A DNA stretch of 8,522 bases from Candidatus Thorarchaeota archaeon (lineage in GTDB: Archaea; Asgardarchaeota; Thorarchaeia; Thorarchaeales; Thorarchaeaceae), in the NCBI GenBank assembly GCA_016840965.1, contig JAEORI010000026.1, positions 1 through 8,522 on the forward strand, read 5' to 3'. The position numbers and the translations under genes are program-made. Of this stretch, positions 1 to 5,069 are shown in pieces. The notes under the pieces are model-generated. The model made no database searches. It saw nothing but the letters and a program-made list of their open reading frames with translations, and was not told the origin of the DNA. Position 1 is the first letter of the stretch, and the number at the start of each line of letters is the position of its first letter.

Positions 1-2
1 GA

Positions 3-119
3 GCCAAGTTAAAAAATGTCTGGTCTAGTCAAATTGCAGCAGAATCCCATAACCGACGGATTTCCTACGAAATTTTGGAGACAATATCGAATAATGCAGT
101 CTCTCATTTTTCGAAATAA
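3..119 (+). CDS. 3' end of an upstream gene (partial, unrecognised)
   Basis: The frame beginning at base 3 is open from the window edge to a TAA at 117-119 and gives about 38 residues ending in ...NNAVSHFSK. The other two plus frames hit stops within the first 28 bases. The residues look like a normal soluble, helical C-terminus, and oligo-T tracts follow the stop, as expected after a gene end. The product cannot be identified from this tail. It could also be chance, because 38 open codons are weak evidence. A shorter minus-strand reading (107 down to about 10) exists but has a less protein-like composition. Confidence 0.45.
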   Translation, partial: AKLKNVWSSQIAAESHNRRISYEILETISNNAVSHFSK

Positions 120-130
120 TACTCAGATGG

Positions 131-149
131 TTTTTACTAGATTGTTTTT
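131..149 (+). terminator. Oligo-T tracts, possible archaeal terminator
   Basis: Two runs of five T (131-135 and 145-149) lie 12-30 bases after the TAA at 117-119. Archaeal RNA polymerase commonly terminates at short T tracts without a stable hairpin, so these are a plausible end for the upstream transcript. No GC-rich stem is visible. Confidence 0.35.
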
Positions 150-174
150 AATGTAGTATGTGAGTAATACATTC

Positions 175-228
175 TATACGTCGGGACGCACTCGTATAAT
201 GAGAAAATTACAAACCGTTATATACGAG
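175..228. repeat. Iterated TATACG inverted and direct repeats, candidate operator
   Basis: TATACG occurs at 175-180, its reverse complement CGTATA at 193-198, and TATACG again at 221-226. The last two extend to an exact 8-base inverted pair, CTCGTATA (191-198) and TATACGAG (221-228), with a 22-base spacer. Between the first two lies a tight inverted repeat, CGTC-GG-GACG (179-188). The right-hand copy overlaps the best TATA-like box, where a bound repressor would block transcription factor access. Binding by the adjacent winged-helix protein is inferred. Confidence 0.4.
216..226 (+). promoter_or_regulatory. TATA-like box before the E2F-like gene
   Basis: CGTTATATACG at 216-226 is the best TATA-like element upstream of the TTG at 294. 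Archaeal spacing would put the transcript start near 245-250, leaving a leader of about 45-50 bases with a palindrome and a Shine-Dalgarno sequence. A second AT-rich candidate (TAAATAAAA, about 235-243) cannot be excluded. Confidence 0.4.
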
Positions 229-250
229 GCTTGATAAATAAAAGGAAGTG

Positions 251-264
251 TGCTCATTTGAGCA
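251..264. repeat. Perfect 6-2-6 palindrome in the leader of the E2F-like gene
   Basis: TGCTCA (251-256), two T, then TGAGCA (259-264) form an exact inverted repeat. It lies between the expected transcript start and the ribosome binding site of the gene at 294. In DNA it would suit a dimeric regulator. In RNA it would be a short hairpin covering a possible leader-peptide start at 258. Confidence 0.45.
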
Positions 265-282
265 AGCCGCCGGATTTCAAGT

Positions 283-288
283 GGGGTG
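283..288 (+). promoter_or_regulatory. Shine-Dalgarno sequence that fixes the TTG start at 294
   Basis: GGGGTG ends five bases before the TTG at 294. The codon just before that TTG is an in-frame TAG (291-293), so no longer N-terminus is possible without readthrough. Confidence 0.6.
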
Positions 289-293
289 CATAG

Positions 294-845
294 TTGAAGC
301 TAGTTGACCTGGCCAAGGAGTCAGTCAGGATTCTGAAAGAGTGTGGGGAAACAGGAATTAGGAGTGACATCCTAGCCGAGAAACTGTATACTCCAAAACG
401 ACGAGTGTATGATGTTATCGCAGTTTTGAAAGCTTTGAATCAAGTTACTACTACTCGTAAGTTTGATGGAACTATTGTCAAATGGATTGACAAAACAAAA
501 GACTATATTCCCCGTGACATTCATTCAACATTGAAGGGACAGCTTGAACAAGAGAGTAATCAACGGAAAGAACTCCAAGTGCAAGTTGCGGAGCTAAAAG
601 AACAGGTTCGTATATCTAAAATTAAACTTCGTAGAGAAACTGCAGCAATTGAAACATCAGACAAAACTGAATTCAACACTACTCAACTTCGTGTTCGTGC
701 ACTCTCAAGTAATGGAATAAAGAGTGTAAAGCACTCTGGCGTCGAAGTGAGAATTGAAACCCATGAAGCTGGAATGGTTGTCGATCCTTCAGAAATTGAA
801 GTCGATGAGAAGAAAGCACTAATTACTAAACTTCAACGTCTTTGA
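294..845 (+). CDS. E2F/DP-like winged-helix transcription factor
   Basis: Predicted 183-residue DNA-binding regulator. Residues 6-66 read like the winged-helix domain of eukaryotic E2F/DP factors: a first helix (LAKESVRILKE), a helix 2 (IRSDILAEKL), the recognition-helix signature KRRVYDVIAVLKAL (35-48), matching the E2F RRxYD DNA-contact motif followed by an NVLxxx-like stretch, and a wing ending in IVKWI (61-65), comparable to the conserved Trp of E2F. Residues about 78-117 form a charged coiled coil, placed as in E2F/DP dimerisation regions. Residues 125-183 look like short beta strands and could parallel the coiled-coil/marked-box part; this last match is weak. The start is TTG, set by the upstream in-frame TAG and a good Shine-Dalgarno sequence. 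It stands alone, with repeats upstream that suggest autoregulation. Generic archaeal winged-helix proteins are the alternative, but the RRVYD helix favours E2F-like. Confidence 0.75.
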   Translation: MKLVDLAKESVRILKECGETGIRSDILAEKLYTPKRRVYDVIAVLKALNQVTTTRKFDGTIVKWIDKTKDYIPRDIHSTLKGQLEQESNQRKELQVQVAELKEQVRISKIKLRRETAAIETSDKTEFNTTQLRVRALSSNGIKSVKHSGVEVRIETHEAGMVVDPSEIEVDEKKALITKLQRL

Positions 846-856
846 TAATATATTAT
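845..856. repeat. AT-only 12-base palindrome across two convergent stop codons
   Basis: ATAATATATTAT (845-856) is an exact palindrome spanning the end of the TGA at 843-845, the seven-base gap and the start of the minus-strand TAA at 853-855. It has no GC stem, so a strong hairpin terminator is unlikely. Much of the symmetry may be chance in AT-rich sequence. Confidence 0.3.
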
Positions 857-1242
857 TCCTGTAATCTTATGGTGACCAGACTTCCTCGACGCACTTTAGT
901 TAGTGCATCAAGTTCGCTTTCTTCAGATACAATTCTGCCAATCACATTCACTTGGCTGAACGTTCTCTTGTTACTCAAATAGATGTCTAAGGAATCTCCG
1001 AGAGGTTGGTAGGCTATGTCTGCTTTCTTGACATCATTAGTTGGTTTTGCATTTCCCTTGGAGATGCCTAGAGTGATCTTCATCTCTCCTTGTAGGAGCG
1101 CTGTTCTGCCTTCAAAAGGAAGTCTTGATTTTATTTCTTCAACAATCAAGGGTGCATATATCCTATTTATGATGCCTTTTAGGATGAGGTCTCCTTCAAA
1201 AACGAATTCTAACTGAATATCTGTGTCACTCAGTTCGCTCAT
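853..1242 (-). CDS. DUF369-type cyclophilin-like fold protein
   Basis: A 129-residue cytoplasmic protein with no signal peptide or membrane segment. The sequence follows the small archaeal/bacterial cyclophilin-like family (DUF369, Cyclophil_like): an early beta strand (IQLEFVFEG), a helix with Pro-rich end (VEEIKSRLPFEGRTALLQGE), then the diagnostic run KADIAYQPLGDSLDIYLS (93-110 or so) and VNVIGRIVSEESEL, ending in a short strand VTIRL. Family members share the cyclophilin barrel but not the eukaryotic peptidyl-prolyl isomerase active-site residues, and their function is generally unknown. The length is typical. An in-frame TGA nine bases before the ATG rules out a longer form. There is no Shine-Dalgarno sequence, but an AT box lies 27 bases upstream, so the mRNA is probably leaderless. 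It converges on the E2F-like gene and diverges from the VWA operon. Confidence 0.8.
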   Translation of the reverse strand: MSELSDTDIQLEFVFEGDLILKGIINRIYAPLIVEEIKSRLPFEGRTALLQGEMKITLGISKGNAKPTNDVKKADIAYQPLGDSLDIYLSNKRTFSQVNVIGRIVSEESELDALTKVRRGSLVTIRLQE

Positions 1243-1263
1243 ATTATTTCATTTACAAATGGT

Positions 1264-1273
1264 CCTAAAATTT
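1264..1273. promoter_or_regulatory. AT-rich box in the divergent gap, probable TATA for the minus gene
   Basis: On the minus strand GAAATTTTAG is centred about 27 bases before the ATG at 1242, the distance expected for a leaderless archaeal transcript. The element is nearly symmetric, so it could also serve the plus-strand operon, giving a leader of about 30 bases before the TTG at 1326. That second use is speculative. Confidence 0.4.
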
Positions 1274-1325
1274 CCTACGCTATGCCTAGCAGAAAAGGCT
1301 TAATTGGACAAGGAACAAGCAGGAC

Positions 1326-2468
1326 TTGGAGTGGATTGGGCTGGCCTCCACCAAACTCGACATCGCATTTGTAGTTGACACAACTGGATCAATGAAGGAC
1401 GATATTGCAGCTGTCAAGGACAGTCTTTTTGAGATTGTAAACCATATCACTAGTCGAACTGAGGGGTTGGAAATACGATTTGGCATTGTATCCTATCGCG
1501 ATCATCCTCCTCAGGACCGAACATATGTAACACGTGTGTTTGATTTCAGTGAAAAAATAAAGCATGTGCATAAATTAATCTCCGAACTAAGACCTTCTGA
1601 AGGTGGCGATACACCTGAGGCTGTTGCTGATGGGATCTTTGATGCTCGCACAAAACTCTCTTGGGCACGCGAAGCATACAAAGTACTACTTCTAGTAGGC
1701 GATGCTCCTCCCCATGGGAAACGTTACAATAGCATAGGCGATGATTATTTTCCTGATGGATGTCCCATGGGCTTCGATCCGATAGATGAAATCAAGAAGA
1801 TGCGTTCAGACTTTGGTAGTACGGTCTTCATCTTTGTTTGTGGATGCAATCCACTTGTTGAAGATTCATTTCGGAAAATAGCTTCATCTGTAGAAGATGG
1901 AAAATACTATTCTCTTCTTGAAGCCCATGAACTACCTGAGGCAATTCTAAAAATCCTTGAGGGTGTTAGTGATTTAATCGAGGCTGATCGAAAAGTTCTC
2001 TCCTACTATGAAGCAAATGATGGGACATTTGATATGGGTGAAGCTGCCTCTACATTGAATCTTGAGTTACGAGAGTTAAAGACATCCCTCTCACGTCTCC
2101 TTGAGCTGGGTCGAATAGGTCGTTGGCCCAAGGGACGACCATTATCACCTACACAGATGGGATTGACTGTTATTTTGGGGGAAGTTCCGAACAATATTGT
2201 TGCCGGAAAAGCATTCAACTTCAGTCTAAGGGTCAAGAATCCAAGCTCCACAGTTGTTGGGATTCGAGTTATTGCATCTTTGGTAACTTCTGATGGCGTT
2301 TCTGAGGTAACAAACGAGCATCATGATATAAGTCCAAAATCCGATAGAAAGTTGGAACTCAAACTTGTTCCAATGACCGAAACTAAGGGCAAAGCCAGTC
2401 TAAGAGTGGAAGTTTTCTATGGGTCTCGTTCGGTAGCGACTGAAATCTATAACACTCGTATCTATTGA
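1326..2468 (+). CDS. VWA protein with intact MIDAS, winged-helix-like and Ig-like C-terminal regions
   Basis: A 380-residue protein, first gene of a four-gene operon. Residues 11-215 form a von Willebrand factor A domain with a complete metal-ion-dependent adhesion site: D18-T-T20-G-S22 (DxTxS), T96 in GGDTPEA, and D126 in VGDAPPHG. The motifs FGIVSYRDHPP and DDYFPDGCP place it in the DTTGSM-type group seen in VWA/alpha-kinase (VwkA-like) proteins. Residues about 220-268 look like a small helical winged-helix domain (GEAASTL, LRELKTSLSRLLELGRIGR). Residues about 278-380 are beta-rich and Ig-like. There is no signal peptide or membrane segment, so it is likely intracellular. VWA domains of this type bind a partner's acidic residue through the metal. 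TTG is chosen because the frame opens after a TAG at 1287 and no other usual start precedes the domain; the Shine-Dalgarno sequence is poor, so the start is less certain than the gene. Confidence 0.85.
   Translation: MEWIGLASTKLDIAFVVDTTGSMKDDIAAVKDSLFEIVNHITSRTEGLEIRFGIVSYRDHPPQDRTYVTRVFDFSEKIKHVHKLISELRPSEGGDTPEAVADGIFDARTKLSWAREAYKVLLLVGDAPPHGKRYNSIGDDYFPDGCPMGFDPIDEIKKMRSDFGSTVFIFVCGCNPLVEDSFRKIASSVEDGKYYSLLEAHELPEAILKILEGVSDLIEADRKVLSYYEANDGTFDMGEAASTLNLELRELKTSLSRLLELGRIGRWPKGRPLSPTQMGLTVILGEVPNNIVAGKAFNFSLRVKNPSSTVVGIRVIASLVTSDGVSEVTNEHHDISPKSDRKLELKLVPMTETKGKASLRVEVFYGSRSVATEIYNTRIY
1939..1960. repeat. 22-base exact repeat, copy 1
   Basis: This 22-base string recurs exactly at 3092-3113 in the next gene, in the same codon phase, encoding AILKIL in both. 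Here it lies in the last helix of the VWA domain (residues 205-212). Confidence 0.7.
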
Positions 2469-2473
2469 GGGAG
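2469..2473 (+). promoter_or_regulatory. Shine-Dalgarno sequence for the Cdc48-N/VWA gene
   Basis: GGGAG begins directly after the TGA (2466-2468) of the preceding gene and ends eight bases before the GTG at 2482. This supports that start and translation from one mRNA. Confidence 0.6.
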
Positions 2474-2481
2474 ATGCTTCA

Positions 2482-3627
2482 GTGATTTTACGAGCAAGAC
2501 AAGGGCGAAATCAACAAGGCATCTGTTTTGTTTCGCCTGATATAATTGGTCCACACATTGAAGCAAGTAAACTCACTTCTGAATCTTCTTCACTCTATGC
2601 GGATGTCAAGATTTCAGAAAAAGTTCCTGAAGGAACCATCGTCTTAGATACACGTATTTTTGAAATGCTAAACTGTGAAGATGGTGAAGAGATAGATCTT
2701 AATGTCCTAAATATCAAGCTCCCTTATTGTTCTGAAATTCATCTAGATGTGATATCCAATAGAGAACTTGAAGACCATACTATTGCTCAGGCAATTTCAA
2801 GACGCATTGAGGATTTCAAGGAACATTTTGAGGGACTGGTTCTTTCACAAGGGCAGCAATTCTCTATCACAGAACTAGGCGTGACCTTTGTAGTCCAACA
2901 TTTGGATCCAACCGAATCAACAACAAATGCTGCACGAATTAAATGGAAAAATCTTCTCAAAATTCATCTTGGAGCAACGGAATTTCAACCAAGCAATCTG
3001 TGCATTATTTCAGAAGTTGCAGCCGCAACGCAAATTGCAGACATTAGACTGTATGTTGATGATGGGGATGAGAAATACATCACTAGACATCAGGCAATTC
3101 TAAAAATCCTTGATGGGATTCAACTAACTTTACCTAGAAATGGCAATGATGTACAATTTGTTGGAATTGCTTTTTCTGATGAAGTAGTTCCCTTCACAAC
3201 TTTCAATTCACAAACTGGTGAAGAAAGTGAAATCTCAACTCTATTCTCATCTGCAATCCTTCGTGCATTTGGAAAGTGGATTGATACCTTACTCGCTAAC
3301 TTCTCAAATAGACCTTCAAATCCTGGTGAAGCTCTGAAGTATGGACTAGATAAAGCTCAAGCAATGAGTGAGATAAACGGTCTACCAACCATCATTATCC
3401 TTTTTTCATCAGGCGTGTATTCAGCAGGTCAAAATCCAGTGAAAGTGACACGAATTAATCTTGGAGATAAAGACATCAAATTCCTTACTATCTCAGTTGG
3501 AAAAGATTCGGCAACAGACATTATGGAGGCAATAGCTAAAGAAGGAAAAGGGACTACAATTCATATGGATGATAACGAGAAGATGAAGTTGATTGTTGAT
3601 AGCATCAATAGAATGTTGGTAAATTAG
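2482..3627 (+). CDS. Cdc48-N-domain/degenerate-VWA fusion protein
   Basis: A 381-residue protein, second in the operon, 13 bases after the first. Residues about 15-95 resemble the double-psi barrel of the Cdc48/p97/Ufd1 N-domain: VPEGTIVLDTRIFEML followed by a DGEEIDLNV turn and LPYCSEIHLDVI parallels the Cdc48 order PEGKIRMN, LGDVVSV, GKRIHVLPI. Residues about 112-162 match the second N-subdomain (FEGLVLSQGQQFSI, then VTFVVQHLDP). Residues 185-380 have the order of a VWA fold: strand IRLYV, FVGIAFSD, NPGEALKYGL and IIILFSSG. The metal-site signature is lost: DDGDE (193-197) replaces DxSxS and SSG (309-311) replaces the usual Asp. No AAA+ ATPase domain is present. Cdc48 N-domains bind substrates and cofactors, so an adaptor role is inferred. 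The exact fold needs structure prediction. Confidence 0.7.
   Translation: MILRARQGRNQQGICFVSPDIIGPHIEASKLTSESSSLYADVKISEKVPEGTIVLDTRIFEMLNCEDGEEIDLNVLNIKLPYCSEIHLDVISNRELEDHTIAQAISRRIEDFKEHFEGLVLSQGQQFSITELGVTFVVQHLDPTESTTNAARIKWKNLLKIHLGATEFQPSNLCIISEVAAATQIADIRLYVDDGDEKYITRHQAILKILDGIQLTLPRNGNDVQFVGIAFSDEVVPFTTFNSQTGEESEISTLFSSAILRAFGKWIDTLLANFSNRPSNPGEALKYGLDKAQAMSEINGLPTIIILFSSGVYSAGQNPVKVTRINLGDKDIKFLTISVGKDSATDIMEAIAKEGKGTTIHMDDNEKMKLIVDSINRMLVN
3092..3113. repeat. 22-base exact repeat, copy 2
   Basis: Exact match to 1939-1960. Here it encodes AILKIL in the first helix of the degenerate VWA domain (residues 204-211), a different structural position from copy 1. Confidence 0.7.
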
Positions 3628-3633
3628 AGGTGA
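3627..3633 (+). promoter_or_regulatory. Shine-Dalgarno GAGGTGA that favours a TTG start at 3639
   Basis: GAGGTGA starts on the last base of the previous stop codon and covers the GTG at 3630. It therefore cannot serve that GTG, but it lies five bases before an in-frame TTG at 3639. The likelier N-terminus is MSSDIATHL, three residues shorter than the GTG reading. Confidence 0.55.
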
Positions 3634-4778
3634 ACACTTTGAGTTCTGATATAGCTACACATCTTCAAGCACTTTATCATAGTGGTCAAATCTCTGGATA
3701 CATACATTCACGGTTGCCTGAAGGGTCTCTAAAGACTGGATGGATTGAACAAGGTCTTGTATCTAAAGCTGTGAAAGGAAACTTACGAGATAAGAACAAC
3801 CAGGAGTTCCTTGTAATACCTTCTGATAGATTCACTAGACTAACAAGAGATCGAAATGAACTGATTGACTTTGCATTATTCATAATTGGTCCAAAGGGTC
3901 TCAGTGCAAGAAAGTTTGTCGCGATGGTCTTTGGAAAACAAGACAACCAATATCTAATCGCCTTCCAAACTCATAGAACGACTCTAAATGAAATTATTAA
4001 ATTCATTCTTCAAAATATACTCAAAGAGAAAGTAGCTAAATCCTTTGACGAACCCAATTTAGATTATATTGAGCAACTTAGATTGGATGCCTCTGAAGGG
4101 TTAGTTCATGAAATGACTGTTGTCACTCTCCCTAAAAAGGAAGAGAAAATATCAGATTGGATGAAAGAAGTCCTGCTGAGTCCATCTTCCGAAAATATCG
4201 ATATCCACCATGGTACACCTAATATTATTCCTAAATTTGCTATGCTGATTACTCGATGGCTCACGGGTTTAGAACTATTCAAGGGTAAATCAAATGGAAT
4301 CGCCAGTCTAATTTTCATGGGTCACAAATCTATGGACACATGTTTCTGGGATCAAACTCAAAGAATTGCTGCTTTTACAATTTTTAATAATAAGCAGCTT
4401 TATTGGTTGTCTCGAAAATACCTCGAGTCTCTTTGGGTTGTTCCTGGAGAAAGTATTGATACACAATCTCCATCTAGAGAAGTCATAATTGAAACACGTT
4501 CTGTTTCTGTGAGTCCGGTAAAACAGCTGCCTCCAGAAGAGCACGAAAAATCCGTTCCGGTTTCTACAACTCAAACCCAGAAGATTCTATCAAGTCTATC
4601 CGAACGCTTGGATTTGCTTGAATCACGACTCAAATCATCCTTACCAACAGATGAAGCAGTTGAAACCGATCGGGGTACAATGGATGTCTTACAGTCTAAA
4701 CTGTCTGAAAATATCGATAGAATTGAATCACTCTCAAAGAGGCTTATTGAGCTTGAGAAGAGGTTGAAGAAAATATGA
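3630..4778 (+). CDS. Unrecognised protein with C-terminal coiled coil
   Basis: 382 residues from GTG 3630, or 379 from the better-supported TTG 3639. I do not recognise the family. Two segments look like alpha/beta units: about 75-140 (LIDFALFIIGP, FVAMVFGK, YLIAFQTH, then helix NEIIKFILQNILKE) and about 205-275 (NGIASLIFMG, RIAAFTIFNNKQLYWLSRKYLESLWVV). Both run strand-strand-strand-helix and could be small Longin/roadblock-like modules, but this is a guess. A Ser/Thr/Pro-rich linker (about 278-312) leads to a charged coiled coil (about 313-382, with a break near 335) ending KRLIELEKRLKKI. There is no signal peptide or clear membrane helix. It starts two bases after the previous stop, so it is co-translated with the Cdc48-N/VWA protein and probably in the same complex; the coiled coil suggests oligomerisation or pairing with the next product. 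Confidence 0.75.
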   Translation: MNTLSSDIATHLQALYHSGQISGYIHSRLPEGSLKTGWIEQGLVSKAVKGNLRDKNNQEFLVIPSDRFTRLTRDRNELIDFALFIIGPKGLSARKFVAMVFGKQDNQYLIAFQTHRTTLNEIIKFILQNILKEKVAKSFDEPNLDYIEQLRLDASEGLVHEMTVVTLPKKEEKISDWMKEVLLSPSSENIDIHHGTPNIIPKFAMLITRWLTGLELFKGKSNGIASLIFMGHKSMDTCFWDQTQRIAAFTIFNNKQLYWLSRKYLESLWVVPGESIDTQSPSREVIIETRSVSVSPVKQLPPEEHEKSVPVSTTQTQKILSSLSERLDLLESRLKSSLPTDEAVETDRGTMDVLQSKLSENIDRIESLSKRLIELEKRLKKI

Positions 4779-4802
4779 ACTTGAGTTGGGTGTGTTATAC
4801 CT

Positions 4803-5069
4803 GTGAATACTAACCAGAATCTATCAGAGGAGCTTCGTTCACTAATTAGTAAAATTGAGAGTCTCGAAAAGATATATCTTCAGGCATCTGAGCTTCAGAG
4901 CGATTTGAATGAGCGTTCAGTTGGTCATTGGTCACCCTTAGAAATCCTAAAGCGAATAAATGCAATTCAGTCTCTTATCGATCAAATAGAGATAGAGATT
5001 GACAAACTAGAGATGCGAGTATCTGCAATTGAGCACATGGGATTTAGGCTCAAGACTGAACATCTGTAG
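4803..5069 (+). CDS. Small all-helical coiled-coil protein
   Basis: 88 residues, last gene of the operon, 24 bases after the preceding stop. The GTG start follows a GGTG (4789-4792) at a slightly long spacing. The protein is almost wholly helical with heptad-like hydrophobic spacing: LSEELRSLISKIESLEKIYLQ, then after a short GHWSP turn (residues 40-44) LKRINAIQSLIDQIEIEIDKLEMRVSAIE. The predicted shape is a helical hairpin. No enzyme motif or membrane helix is present. The likely role is as partner of the coiled-coil tail of the preceding product, which is an inference from position and composition. The last 20 bases overlap the end of the convergent gene. Confidence 0.7.
   Translation: MNTNQNLSEELRSLISKIESLEKIYLQASELQSDLNERSVGHWSPLEILKRINAIQSLIDQIEIEIDKLEMRVSAIEHMGFRLKTEHL

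Noticed and set aside
291..293. TAG read as pyrrolysine, extending the E2F-like protein upstream to 258
   Set aside because: TAG ends at least two other genes here (3625-3627, 5067-5069), and the TTG at 294 has its own good Shine-Dalgarno sequence, so a normal stop is simpler.
1016..1216. Plus-strand open frame opposite the cyclophilin-like gene
   Set aside because: The minus strand gives a clear family match with conserved motifs, whereas the plus reading has no recognisable features and no start context.
60..1278. Shared ATTTCCTACG at 60-69 and 1269-1278 as a regulatory element
   Set aside because: Ten bases is near chance level, and one copy lies inside a probable coding tail.
1326..2468. 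Secreted or surface adhesin based on VWA and Ig-like domains
   Set aside because: There is no signal peptide, lipobox or membrane anchor, and the operon partners look cytoplasmic.
1326..5069. MoxR/VWA chaperone operon
   Set aside because: No AAA+ ATPase with Walker motifs lies in the window, so that assignment lacks its defining gene.
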